64,000 nucleotides of DNA. Source: Dendrocalamus latiflorus (taxonomy: Eukaryota; Streptophyta; Magnoliopsida; Poales; Poaceae). The stretch is from NCBI GenBank assembly GCA_017311315.1, contig CM029669.1:15845102-15909101 (forward strand). Reading direction: 5' to 3'. The position numbers and the translations under genes are program-made. Within the stretch, counting starts at the first letter, position 1, and every line of letters starts with the position of its first letter. Below the pieces are notes generated by a model. That model had not been told where the DNA came from. It saw nothing but the letters and a program-made list of their open reading frames with translations, and searched no databases. Shown here piece by piece: positions 1 through 11,316 of this stretch.

Positions 1-560
1 ACAGCATTGTATTGTTAAGCAATGAATAAACAAAGTTTCTGTTCTCTCCCTCTCTTCTTCAATTAAGCCTCAGAGCATTGATGGTGGCATGGCCTGTCGT
101 TCAAGGGCGAGTGCCCTACCCTTGGTCCTCTGACCTGTATCCAATCAACACCGACCATATCATTTGGTATTAGAGCCAGTTGTTGCTCCTTCAATCATGT
201 CGGGTAGTGAGGGTTTCAATTCCATGACAATCAGTGACATACTAGGTCGCATGATTAAGATGCTTGAAAAGATGCTTAGCGTTCCAGAAGAGAAGGCCAA
301 GATGGAGAAGAAGCAGGAGGTGCTTGTCATCACCACCGTGGCCATGCCTCCATCACCACCATCGCCATTGCCATCACCTCTAGAACCAGCACTACCACCG
401 ATGCCACTCCTGCCGTTGCCACCAACGCTTCAACAGGCAATGCTGTTCTTGGTTGTACCATTGGTGCATTTACTGAGGAACAAGTTTGCCACCATCCAAC
501 GACCATCTTCATGCGGTAGGCTAACGCCGTGCTTCTGTAAGTATGGAGCACAGTAGTTTT
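1..560 (+). mobile_element. LTR retrotransposon remnant: 3' part of a 5' LTR, primer binding site and decayed gag start
   Basis: The stretch up to about 162 ends in CA and is followed after 2 bp by TGGTATTAGAGC (165-176). This is the initiator tRNA-Met type primer binding site typical of plant LTR elements, with one change from TGGTATCAGAGC. An open frame begins just inside (first Met at 164, second at 197). It runs about 130 residues with a charged, lysine/glutamate-rich stretch followed by a proline-rich tail, as at the start of many gag proteins, and then ends. No protease, integrase or reverse transcriptase is visible downstream. The LTR start lies outside the window. Whether it was copia or gypsy cannot be told from this fragment. 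Confidence 0.5.
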
Positions 561-1779
561 CATGTGGGGTTCAGCAACATTATCACATCTCTCCCACAAT
601 TGTTACATCTCGGAACAAGAAGGATGCTGCTGCTGCCCTGTGTCAGTTTCCCTTACTACTAGTGACTTCTACGATGTTAACCAATGCTGGAGGGACGCGG
701 TTCTCATTGTTGTTCATCGGGGATTCGTTAATCCTTTTCCAAGCAAAGCGACATAGTCATTGTACCCTTTCGTCAACATGGGGACATGAAGGTCTTAGTC
801 TATGGTCGTCACTTAACAGCTCGAGGACGGACTGTCTCGCCATGAGGGATGTATGTTATGGACCAAGATTAGCAGATGCAAGATAGCACTGTTGGTACTG
901 TAGCGACGCGTGATTTGGATAGTTTGATAGCATTGGTTGCATATCATATCAAGAGAATTTCTGTCCCCTGCACACTCCATGCCTCTCCTTCAAGGGCGGA
1001 ACTAGAACGAAAATGACTAGAATTCACCACTTTTTTATACATATAATAACATATATAATTTTTAAGCAATATTATGCTAAATAATAATATGTCTGGCAAT
1101 TTTTAACATCAATACTTCAACATAACCGATGATAGTGTATAATGATAAAGAAGTAGTGATTGAAATACTTACCAACATGAAAAAACCTGATAATAATATT
1201 AGTTAGTTACAAAACTGAAGGAACCGAGGCCGAAATTATAAATAAAAGTTGGTCGGTATTGATAAAATATATCATCTGACCTCAATGGCTTGTTAAAAGA
1301 GAATAAAACTATATAAAATTTTCAAGTAAAAATAGTAGAATGATCAAATGTAAGTTAATGTAATACCTTTTAGTATTTACGTTCTTTTAATTTATAAAGC
1401 GACAAACTACAACATCTTTGGTAATTTTCGTCAGTTGTTGTTTTTCCATATAGCAAATAAGTATATCATTCATAAAATCATCTGCAATTAATTAGCAAAA
1501 TCAATTATATTTGTATATTCAACAGTTCAATAACACTATAATAGAAAATTACGTCTAGTGACTTACTTACTCAACATTGTGGTCAAATACTACAATTTTA
1601 CCTTTGATTTGCAATGAGCTAGGCTGGTATTCCAAAATAAAAATTAAAATCATAAGTCTTAACTCTACAATTCGACAAAAAAAAATAATCAACAATCATC
1701 ACATTGAAACCTTAACTCACAAATTTAGCCTCTATTCTTGAATCAAATTGAAAGAATTAAGAAAAATTTAGAGCAGAGT
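561..1779. other. AT-rich region without recognisable genes
   Basis: Only short, non-conserved open frames occur. From about 1000 the sequence is strongly AT-rich with no repeat boundary that I can define. It may be further decayed interior of the element to its left. It ends at the target duplication of the solo LTR at 1780. Confidence 0.5.
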
Positions 1780-4407
1780 TGTAACATCCTGATTTTCAGA
1801 GCCTTTTTGAAGCTTTTAAAATAAAATTCACCATTTGGATTTTTCTGGAATTAATTAAAGCTTAATTGGAATTTTATGAATTAAAAGGATTTAATATGAT
1901 TAATCTGAACATGAACATTTACCAAAGTTATTTTATTTGAGTTCTTGGTGTCTCAAGGAATTTATTGGAATTTTTCTGGATTTTTCTGGATTTATTTGCT
2001 ATTTTCTAGAGCTCAAAAAGATTTATTTGAATTTCTGGAAAAGAAAAAGAAAAGAAAATCCCAAACCGGCCAGTGGGCCGAAAACCCACCAGCCGGCCCA
2101 GCCCAGCAGGCCGCCAGCCCAGCCAGCGCACGCCCGCTCACGCCACGTGTCGCGCATCGGCGCCCAGTCCGCGCCCGCGCCTCTCGGTTGGATGCCAGCC
2201 ACCGGTCGCTTGGCGTTCGCCGCTCGTCGCCGGAGCTCGCCGCCGAGAGCGCTCGCCGTTTAACGCCACCGGTGAGTCCCGCCGTCACCTCGGTCGCCGC
2301 TGGCCAGACCCCGCCGCCGTCCCAGACCTCGCCGGCCAGCCGCCGCCGCTACCCGCCCGCGCCTCGCCGCCCGCACCTCGGTCGCGCCCCGCGTCCCCTC
2401 GGCCCTTGCGCCGGCGTGCGTCAGCGCTGGCGTCACCCGCGACCCCTCGCCTTCCTGTAGACCTGGTCCCCGTGCACCGTGCCTCTGCCGGTGGGTCCCG
2501 CAGGTCCACCGTGCACCCGTGAGCCGAGATGGCCACGTCAGCTGTGCCCCGTCAGCCTTACCCGCACACGTGTTGCCACGTGGTCGCCACGGCAGCCCTA
2601 CCCGCCGCGTCAGCAGCCGCCGCCCCCGCACTGTTTCGTGAGCCGGGTTCACCGTAGACCCGTTCTCCCGTGCACCCGGTCCACAGCACAGTACCTTTTC
2701 CAATTTCCCCGATTTTCTTTAGATCCAATTTTTCAAGAGCCCGTTCTCCCTCGTCCTAGCTCCGATTGACCCGATTCTTTTTCCTAAATTCATCTAAAAT
2801 TGAGCTCGACCTTTTGGTTCAGGTTTGAAATTTTTTGGAGTTCATTTGAATTTTATTTGATTTTATTTTGTCTTTTCGTCTCGTTTTCTCTCTCGTTAGA
2901 TCGCGTGTTCGAGGGAGCGGAAGTTGGATTTGAAGATCAAGAGCCCTCAGCTGAGCAAGGCCAAGGCAAGTCGTATTCTTTGATCATGTTGAACCTAGTT
3001 TTCAAATCTATTATGTATTATGTTGCTTTAAATTATCATGCATTGCTACTTTATTATAAAACCCTTGTATTGGTAGTTATACTCCCAATTGGTTATTTCC
3101 CTCCATGATAATTTGACTACCATGTTTCCATTGACACCTTAGGATTGGGAATTATTTAGTGATACAATAATAGTTGTCACATGGGGTTATATCTAATTGC
3201 TTAGCCAGGCTTATCATTAGCACGTTGGGTCTGTCATCACATGTGGTTAATTAATCTTGACTTAATGATTTACTTGAACATGGTGGTTAGCCACAGTTAT
3301 AAAATTTGTATGTCATGACATGGGTAGTGTCATGGGCATTGGTTATACAAACTTGGCTTTCACTTGGGCGAATGATCGTGCAGTAAAGGGGGTGCTGGAT
3401 GCACATTGGGATGTGGATGTTTCGCCTGGGTAACTCTTAAGGACTTAACTTTGTGCGCCATTGATCTGAGTTTTATCGTGCAAACCACATGTCTAGTATG
3501 GGATAGACCAGCATAATAATTTGTGAAGTCTCAACTTTGGTTTCACCACTGATGTTGTTGTGGCGCAAGGGGGGCAATTATCGACTAGGGGGTTACCCTA
3601 CTCGACAGCGAAACCTTAGCGAGTGGGATCGGGTTGAGATGGATCATTGTAAAAGCCTTGTTGTGATTATCTTTAACGTGAGGATTATCACATCGTGTGA
3701 GTACAGTTGTGCAACCTCTGCAGAGTGTAAAACTATTCGAATAGCCGTGTCCTCGGTCATGGACAATGCTCGGTGATTTCACACGAGGGGTAGAGTCTTT
3801 ATGAAATTTTGGTTGGTTTGAGCTGGGAAGTGAATGGTCAGTTCACTTGTGGTTACATTCAGTTCCTTTGGTTATCTACTTAGTGTCTGTTGTTAAATTC
3901 GCTTTTCAATCTATTTAGTGTATTTACCTTAAATCGTTGCTTTATGCAAAATTAACCTTTCAGCCATCCATTGTTAAGCCTTGCATACTATATTGCATTT
4001 ATTTGTTACAAACGACTTGCTGAGTACCAATGTACTCACGGCTTTATGCCCATGTTGCTCAGTTGAAGAGGAGGGACCAGATCAGCAGGAGTTGCTAGAA
4101 GGAGGCTACCACGAGGACTTCACGGATTAGGACTTCGCTCCCCAGTCGATTGCCTGTGGGCATGTCGAATGGCTACTACGTTAATTTTGGATTTCCGCTG
4201 CTAGTTTCTTTAAAGCCCTTCAGGCTAATAATTGTAAGCTTGGCCATAAGGTCGTACTCTGATGGTTATTAATATAATTCGGATTTTTCTTTAGAATATC
4301 GTGATGTGGATGATATTTGTCTTTGTTTGCGCTGTGTGCACTAGCGTGATCCTGGACTAGTGCAGAATACACAGTAGAGTCCGAATTTGTATATTCGGGT
4401 CTCGACA
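1780..4407 (+). mobile_element. Solo LTR, copy 1 (large GC-rich LTR family, probably Ty3/gypsy)
   Basis: The element starts TGTAACATCC and ends GGGTCTCGACA. It is flanked by a perfect 5-bp target duplication AGAGT (1775-1779 and 4408-4412). It has no primer binding site, polypurine tract or coding interior, so it is a solo LTR left by LTR-LTR recombination. It matches the LTR at 24969-27881 along its length, including the GC-rich core (about 2060-2660) and the AT-rich tail. It lacks a 312-bp block of the other copy. The open frames in the GC-rich core exist on several strands at once and are not genes. Assignment to gypsy is inferred from size and style only. Confidence 0.85.
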
Positions 4408-4412
4408 AGAGT

Positions 4413-5730
4413 ACATACTAATCGGGTGGACCTAAACTTCTTTTGACCGACGAGGGCGCAAGGTAACAGGGACCAGGTAGCGCCTCGGCGAGATGGCAGA
4501 CGAGTTCAGTCGATGGTGCCGATTTCTCCTGTTCTCCAACGACAGATTGCTGCCTAGCTGGGTGCAGCTGTATGACGGACGTGGTGCACATCTCCTGGCC
4601 GACCATACGAGATGAATAGACGTGGAGAGTTGCTACGAGGTGACATGATTTGGGATCGATTAAATGGACGTCGTGGACTGTTTCGGTCCCCTCTATTAGG
4701 TTGGTTTGGCCTGCTGTAGTTGTCTCATGGGGCGAGAGAAGCGAAAGCTCCTCATGGACTGCTATTAGCTACTGGGAATTTGGGTTGCTAGTACTCCATT
4801 TGTTAAGCTTCAAAGAAGGAACCGGGTGCATAGAGTTTAGGCTAGAGGATTTATACATAGACTGGAGGTGCTGATATTTACTAAAAATATTTTTTGGATC
4901 CGGTGTTCTGTGACACCGGCCCTCTGCCTTGGTTCCACCAGTGCTCTCATTTCTCCTTGAAGTCGCGAGTTGGATTGTAACCAATCTCATGTTGCCAGAG
5001 GCCTAAAGCTAGGCTCTGTTCGTATTGACTCATGCTTTTGGCTTCTGTTTGGAGAAGCTAGAAACCGATACGAACATCTGGCTTCTCGAAGCGGCTTTTC
5101 CACTCCTTTCGCTCCTATCTCATTCCAAGAATAAGAGGGTCATAGTGATATCATGTACCCTATTTCTCTTACCTTGTCTCTTGCACATGTCTCTTTCTTA
5201 CTTTTTACATTACTTACCTACTCTTTCTAAAAAATCACTTCTTTCGGCCGTTATTATTTACTTTTAGCCAAAAATCTTATAGGAGCCATTAACAAAAGCC
5301 AATAAGAATGTTTTCTCTTTCTTCCATCTTACAGCAGAAAGCACAGGAGCTTCTGATATCACTGCACTGCAGCAGGAAAATGTGCTTACAGAAGAAGCAG
5401 AAAGAAACAAGTGCCAGAGATCTCTGGACTGGCAGTCTGGCAGTAGTAATGGTTGATGATACTATCCTCAGTGCCTTACTGTGTAGCTTGACGGCCTCTT
5501 AATGGCACCAAATGCATGGTCTGATCCGATTACCTTTCCTTGAGGTACGTCTTGCGCAGCTCAGCATTGCACAGGGACAAGACTTTTAAGGCACGCATGT
5601 AACTCAAAGCTTGTATTAAAAGCGGTCCATACTGCAAAAGCTGTTCAGCGCCCCACTGATGCACTGAAGCTCTCATACCGCTTCAACCATAGCTCATTGT
5701 GTGCAGAAATCTTGTTTGTTCTGTCCATGG
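4413..5730. other. Intergenic sequence, possible MITE at about 5010-5310
   Basis: No conserved coding sequence was seen. A segment beginning near 5010 (GCTCTGTTCGTATTGACTC) and ending near 5310 has weak terminal similarity and an internal inverted motif (GTTCGTAT / ATACGAAC). This could be an old hAT-like MITE, but I could not define clear termini or a target duplication. The last part (5500-5730) directly precedes the stop codon of the NAC-like gene on the minus strand and would be its 3' flank. Confidence 0.35.
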
Positions 5731-6496
5731 TTAGATGCATGATGGTGTATGGTCTGTGCTGCTGTGCACGGTGACAGGCAAAAGTACTCTCTGGTGATCA
5801 CTGGGTGGTTTCTTCATGAACACCTTGCAGATCACCCACTCACTCTGCATTAAGGGAACGTCAGAAATTAAAGCTAGTCAAACCACTCTCACCATGCTTG
5901 ATCTAGCAAAACAAAACTTCACGCCTGAAGTAAGTATACAAGTATGAACAGAACTACGTACCTGAGCTCCTCTCAAAAAGTTGGAGCAGGGGCTTGTCTG
6001 CCCCAGCGTGTACTCGTGCACGACCCAGCTGGTCTTCTCCCCTCGGCTCCCTGCCGCCGTAGAAAACATGCGTCTTCTTCGTCCCGACTAGGCGGCCACC
6101 CCTCGTGCAGCACACGCCCTTGTCCTTCCGCGTCGACTTCCAGTACCCGCCCGCCGTCGTGCTCCTCCTCCGGTCGTCGCCGCTGCCTCGCCTGTGCACG
6201 CAAACGTCAGGGATCAATCGATCAGCGCATGCATGTTGAAAGTGAAGAGTAAAAGCTCTGTGCTCTTATATAGGCAGGCTGACGCCCCGTTCGAAAAGTA
6301 GGAATAGAACTTTTCCCCCGTGTTCCAAACAAGCCCCAAGCAGGTATCTAGGCGGGCAGGAATGCATGCAAGAGGTCATACATGGCAGGTCCCATGGTTC
6401 AGACTTGTAGAGGTCGAGACGTCGCGAATGGACGAGATCCTCGTCGGTCGGGAAGAACCGGAACCGGAACCCCGGCGGCAAGCACTCCCCTTCCAT
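5731..6496 (-). pseudogene. NAC-domain transcription factor gene, broken
   Basis: NAC proteins are plant DNA-binding transcription factors. Three minus-strand pieces are recognisable. Exon 1 (Met at 6496) has LPPGFRF and PTDEDL (subdomain A), then jumps to DLYKSEPWDLP (end of subdomain B), so about 17-20 residues are missing and two extra residues sit inside FRF-RF-FPTDE. Exon 2 (6191-5962) has GGYWKSTRKDKGV and GGRLVGTKKTHVFYGG, then a frameshift (about 2 nt lost) between PRGE and KTSWVVHEY. It ends at a good donor, CAG/GTACG. Exon 3 (5844-5731) gives SEWVICKVFMKK (subdomain E) and stops soon after. The expected EWYFF block before GYWK is absent. Intron borders are preserved, so this is a degraded genomic copy and not a processed copy. 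The C-terminal activation region is very short. Confidence 0.75.
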
Positions 6497-6560
6497 CCTA
6501 ATATGTGCATATACGTAGACATGATCCATCTTATGAACAAAATACGTACACAAAGTGTAA

Positions 6561-6990
6561 GGCCAGTCTTAGTGGGAGGTTTCATGTCCCAGTTTCCAAG
6601 ACTGTCATGTCACCTTTTCAGGTTTGGAGTGATGAATAAAACATGCTCTCTCAATGCACAGTTTCATCTGCACAGTTTCATATGCTATCTGCAGCATTTA
6701 ATTCTGGCATGTATTGTGATCAAATGTGCCATGTGAACTATGGAAGACGGAGGAAGATGAGGGGAGATGGCGCACCGGTTCCGGCGACGAGGAGGAGATG
6801 AAACAAAACGCTCTCAGTGCGCGTTTCACGCTGTTTCCAAGGTGGTGAAAACAGTGCCCATCTGTTTCTTCACCATGAAACGGTATTTCTCTCTTTCTTC
6901 TTTAATACAGTGCCATGTCATCAGTTTTGCTGATGTGCCATCTTATTTAATGCCCATGAAACTCTGATGAAATCCCCATGGAGACTGGCC
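6561..6990. mobile_element. Tourist-like MITE (PIF/Harbinger type), 430 bp
   Basis: The ends are GGCCAGTCTTAGTGGG and, reverse complemented, GGCCAGTCTCCATGGGG. They are flanked by the 3-bp target duplication TAA (6558-6560 and 6991-6993), the preference of PIF/Harbinger elements. The interior is non-coding. Insertion lies just upstream of the NAC-like remnant on the minus strand, in what would be its promoter region. Confidence 0.8.
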
Positions 6991-7585
6991 TAAGTGTGCA
7001 TGTACTACGAAAAGGAAGCAACAATTAATATCTTGCGAGTTGCATGTATGTCTAGGTTACAATGCAAGCTAACGTACGTGTCATCAATGTACACGCACAT
7101 ACGTGTTTTGTAGAAAAAATTACCAGAGGTCAATAAGTTTTTAACACTTTTAGCACGTTTTGAATCTGTATTTACAAGAATAACTATAGTCACGCGACAA
7201 TTACAAAAATATCACTTCTACCGCACGGTGACCGAGCGGCAGCCCTGAGAGGGCGACACATGCCCTCAGGCACATGGTCACCGTGCGGTGGCCCTTGGCT
7301 ACACGGCCACCGTGCGGCTCCCTTTATGCCGCCCTGCCACTAGACATCAGGTTTTTAAAATTTTTAAATATAGCAAATGAGCTAATATCCCGACACAGCG
7401 TAATTAAGAATATTGCTAGTTTATGTAATTTTTTAATAATTTTATCCATTATGAATATTGCTCAAAAATTTATACGATTATATTGTTTGTAGGAGTTGTT
7501 ACATATAGTAAACAAGTTTCAAACATTACAAAATTTTATATACAGTCTCCCAAAGGTTGTTACATATACTGTGTTGGCGTACAAT
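6991..7585. other. Short intergenic stretch between MITE and CACTA-A
   Basis: No gene seen. A GC-rich patch at about 7220-7345 contains several imperfect copies of CCGCACGGTGACC / CACCGTGCGG in both orientations, so it can fold locally. The rest is AT-rich. Confidence 0.4.
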
Positions 7586-7605
7586 CACTACTACAAAAAG
7601 GGTCA

Positions 7606-7965
7606 TCATAGACGGTTCGAAACCGTCATCACAGACGGTTTTCCGAACCGTCTGAATTTATGGATCATTGATAATCGGAGGTTATCACAGACGGTTTGTG
7701 AACCGTCTGTGATAATCATAACTCAGACGGCTTGTAACTAGAACCGTCTGTGAAGAACACTATCATAGACGGCTCGAATAAAAAACCATCTGTGATACTC
7801 ACATATCACAGATGGTTCTAGCTACCAATCATCTGTAATGGATGAGTATCATAGACGATTGGTAGATAGAACCGTCTGTGATGTGCTAGTATCACAGATG
7901 GTTTTTGTTTTGAGCCATCTGTGATAATCCTTCACAGATGGTTTATATCACAAAATCATCTGTGA
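7606..7965. repeat. Subterminal palindromic repeat array, CACTA-A left
   Basis: Repeated units of ATCACAGACGGTT, a short AT-rich spacer and AACCGTCTGTGAT, with sequence drift (CATAGACGG, GATGGTT). Each unit is an inverted repeat. In En/Spm, subterminal repeats are binding sites for the element's DNA-binding protein, and the same role is inferred here. Further units lie at 8530-8655 and 9090-9362. Confidence 0.85.
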
Positions 7966-8184
7966 TAGTTCATTCTATACCTAATTTTTTTTCTTTTTTA
8001 CAGCTAGCCTTAGGAAATGTTAACTATGCTATCTGAAAACAAGCAAATACAGTAAGAAACACAGTACACATTCCATTTTTATTAAGATTAGAGCCTACCA
8101 TTACAACATCCCAAAACAAAGAGCAGGTTACCCATCTAGCTAACACAACAAGAACAGAGAAAAAAAAGCAAAGATCCTCTATGC

Positions 8185-8336
8185 CTAAGTTTTCTCGCCC
8201 CTGATGCAGCACACGAGCTAGATGTTTTTGATGCCCACGATCATCGGCATTGATTGAGCGTCGCCTTGGTAGCTAATTGCTTCTGCGGTGTCTTACCTCC
8301 CGTAGACTTGTGCGTCGTCTGCTTCGTGTAGGCTAT
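8185..8336 (-). pseudogene. Histone H3 gene remnant captured inside CACTA-A
   Basis: Reading the minus strand from 8336, the codons give TKQTTHKSTGGKTPQKQLATK, which is the H3 N-terminal tail with few changes. The initiator is ATA instead of ATG. After about 28 codons the sequence jumps straight to the C-terminal end (weak match to MPKDIQLARRIRGERA, ending GE-x-x-stop at 8185-8187) with a stop inside. The whole histone fold (roughly residues 30-115) is missing. It cannot make a histone. Genes for H3 are intronless in many cases, so no splice sites are expected. Upstream sequence also looks like a histone promoter (see 8337-8520), so a gene with its promoter was captured, then internally deleted. 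Confidence 0.8.
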
Positions 8337-8520
8337 TATGGTAAGGGTCAAGGAGGAGGAGAACGGCAAGGAGGCTGAGTTTGGGTGATTATTTATACGG
8401 GAGGGAGAGGAGGGAGTGCAAAAATTTTTGGCGCGGGGACGGAGAGGTGGAGCTACAATCCGTGGAGAGATGGTTGGTGGATTTCTATTGGTTAGGATTG
8501 GGTTGGGGAGCATCGATGGG
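8337..8520 (-). promoter_or_regulatory. Captured histone H3 promoter-like region
   Basis: On the minus strand this runs from CCAAT-type motifs (AACCCAATCC and AACCAATAG) through CCACGGATTG, a possible histone octamer-like motif, to a TATA-like CCGTATAAATAATC about 60 bp before the start position of the H3 remnant. A pyrimidine-rich leader follows. This order is typical of plant core histone promoters. Activity is not shown by the sequence. Confidence 0.5.
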
Positions 8521-9397
8521 CCTAGCGGTCAGATTATCACAGACGGTTCTACATACAAATCGTCTGTGTTATACTCTATCACAGATGGTTGGTAACTAGA
8601 ACCTTCTACGATGAATGAATATTACAGACGGTTCTATATACCAACCGTATGTGAATTAGAGCACAAGTTTTGTATACCGGTGCAATATAAACAACTAATC
8701 TCAAAAGATAAAATAGCAAAGTTTTATATGTCTTATATATACTCATTTGAAAGGTTTTGATGAGATCTACAACTTTTCAGTTGAAGCAAAATCCAAATTC
8801 CGAAGGGAAGACCAAGAAAAAGGGTAAAAATAGAAACCAAAAACTTGTAACGCAAATTTGGGGCTAAATATGGCCGATTTTGAGGGTCTTAGAGGGCGAC
8901 TAGTGCAAGCTGGTCATTTTTTTGGATCGGGCTCGTCGTTAGCTTTCCAACGAGTACAAGAACGTCGAAAACGAACACTGTATGCAAAAGTTATGCCCGT
9001 TTTACTAAAGATGTCTCGAAACAGAATCCTACTCGGACTCAGGCAGGAGATTATGAAATTTTGGAGGATTGTGAGGCGGGAAACATATCACAGATGGTTT
9101 CTAATACAAGCCGTTTATGATAACTTCATTATCACAAACGGTTTTTAATACAAACAGCCTGTGAAGTATCACAGACGGTTCTCAAGAACCGTCTGTGATG
9201 TCTGCCATTATCACAGACGGTTCTTATCTAGAACCATCTGTGATACTTCACAGATGGTTTGTATTAAAAACCTTCTGTGATAATGAAGTTATCACAGACG
9301 GTTATTTGTATGAACCGTCTGTGATAGTTGCAGCACAGACGGTTCCTAGGAACCGTCTATGGTATAAGCGTCCAGTTTAACCTCTTTTGTAGTAGTG

Positions 9398-11092
9398 AAT
9401 TGATGATACAAATATGCTGCTAGCATTGGTTTTGCTATATGAAAGTGCTTTTTTAGTTATTTTTTTTTGCTAGGTGAAGCAGGTTTTTTGCTATGTCTGC
9501 TTGCCATTGTTATTATGTTTGCTTTGCTGTTACTTGTGGTTATCTAGCACAGTAATTCAAGCTGTTTATTCTAATGTTTACTTTTTTGGGGTGCCTGCCA
9601 ATTCCCTCTCGCAGTGAAAATATTATGCCGGTATTTATGATGGATATATGAACTGAGGTGTTAAGGCCAGTTATGGGTAGCAATCCACAAGAAGATTCTC
9701 TATTTTGCAGCTCGATACATAGGTATTTATACTCATTTAATAGGGTAGTGCTTCAGTTTGGTTTTCCCCTCAATTTGCATGATTGAATTGAGGATCCCAC
9801 CAAGAGCTCTCCTACCAATGTTGTATGGTTCACGAAGGCAATGCTAAATGCCATGGTCTCATATGGACAACGGAGTAATAATTTATTAATTTATATTGCA
9901 TTTATATATTTTTTAGGAATGAAATGCATGGAATAATGTTTGGCAGGTTTCTTGCTTGCAGTAGGTACACTGCTGTGGCAGGATCCCAGTCTGAGTTGTT
10001 GTTCTTATCCAGTAAATGGGCTTAAATGTTTTAGATTATTTGTTGTGACATAGATTGTTCTTTACAGACTTTTCACCTATTGTGCTAGATGTTATTTGCC
10101 ATGACTAAGATTGTTCTTTACAAACTTCTCACATGTTGCATTGGGTGTTTATTTCCATTGAAAAGTCATGTACATTATTGCTGATGGTGGTTCTATTTGC
10201 AAAAAAGAGAGAAAATATTCTGTTGTCGTCGGTCTATGTCTTCATTTCCTTTGCAAGTAGGGATAATCATATGTACTAATGCATTATATTCTCTTTTTAT
10301 ATATGTTCAGTTTTTTTTGTCTCATAAACAGTTGTCCTTTAATGTCAGATGACATTGTCTCACATGCTCAACATAGTATCGATTTCTTGATTTAGATTAC
10401 TTTTTGCTGCTTGGTGCTAATGTTCTAAATTCAATGACATGTGGCACCATCAGCACAATATTTAGTTTCTTTTTATTATTGCTTTGTTGGTTCAAAAGAT
10501 ATCAGTCCCCCTTGTAGGAACGATGTCGAAAGAGAAGGGCAACCAACCATGCACTGGTGAGCGTGAGCCTTCTTTCTGAATTGTTCATATCTCATACCTG
10601 AAACACCAGCCCATTGTCTAGCAATGATGCCATTGGCCTCTTAGGTATCAACTCTCTATTAGCTATTTGGACTATATAACAGATGTGCATGTATGAACAA
10701 CACAGGTTGTTTAGGACTGGATTTGTATCTTCATGCCTAGCAGTTTATTCAGGGTTACCTTCATGTTGTGCTACTGATGTACTCTACCTTCATGCTTTGA
10801 TTTATTCTATGTTAGATGTGTCCATACTTGTTCTTGGAAGATTCGTTCACATGATTTTGCTTAATTTTGGTGTACCCTAGGCTATTGACGAAGACTGAAC
10901 AATGGTAGAACGGTTCTCTTAACTCAGTTAATCCAGCATTGAGACATTGAATGGTTCTCACAGTTCTGTTAATCCTCCCTTGAGCTATTCTACTGTAAGA
11001 TTGGTTCGTCCATGCTTTCTTTTTTTTCTTTGTTTAGATGCTAGTGTTTTTGATGGATTATGCAAGAATGGTGTTAGGTAAATGGTGTGTAT
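9398..11092. other. Intron-like, T-rich sequence without a recognised gene
   Basis: The strand composition (T-rich on plus, many GT and AG sites) resembles intron sequence of a plus-strand gene. One possible small exon is at about 10519-10557 (between ACAG/TAG-like acceptor and GTGAGC donor, containing ATGTCGAAAGAGAAGG). I cannot link it to a family. Confidence 0.3.
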
Positions 11093-11316
11093 AGGTATCA
11101 CCCGGATGTTTTCTTCCCAACAATCATCCAAATTTCGGACCGTTGGATTAGAGATCCAACGGTCTATTTTTTTTGGAGGGGGAGAATTTTTTTTGGAGGG
11201 GGTGGGGAGAATTTGTGGCCCTTGGATCTCTAATCCAATGGTCACAAATCTGGATAATAGTTAGAAAGAAAACATCCGGATGATATTTATCAATACCCAA
11301 AAAAATGCTCAGTTGC
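11093..11316. mobile_element. MITE-like foldback, about 220 bp
   Basis: Left arm GGTATCACCCGGATGTTTTC and right arm, reverse complemented, reading ATCATCCGGATGTTTTCTT, with further complementary blocks around GGATTAGAGATCCAA on each side of a T/G-rich loop (11165-11210). The arms pair over roughly 90 bp with mismatches. No clear target duplication was found, so superfamily is undecided. Confidence 0.6.

Larger units (their letters stand above)
7586..9397. mobile_element. CACTA-A: non-autonomous CACTA transposon, 1812 bp
   Basis: Left end CACTACTACAAAAAGG; right end, reverse complemented, CACTACTACAAAAGAGG. The 3-bp target duplication AAT is perfect (7583-7585 and 9398-9400). Both ends carry arrays of the family's palindromic subterminal units. 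No transposase is encoded. The interior holds a histone H3 gene remnant (8185-8520) and a unique segment at about 8670-9080. That segment is shared in reverse orientation with CACTA-E (about 59800-60130), which shows the two are sister non-autonomous elements. Confidence 0.92.

Noticed and set aside
2013..2703. Several long overlapping open frames in the GC-rich core at 2013-2703, with counterparts at 25109-26227
   Set aside because: They occur on both strands in the same place, consist of Pro/Arg/Ala-rich low-complexity sequence and lie inside two copies of a solo LTR. They are composition effects.
7606..7965. Regularly spaced short repeats resembling a CRISPR array
   Set aside because: Units are palindromic CACTA subterminal repeats with variable spacing, no cas genes, in a plant genome.
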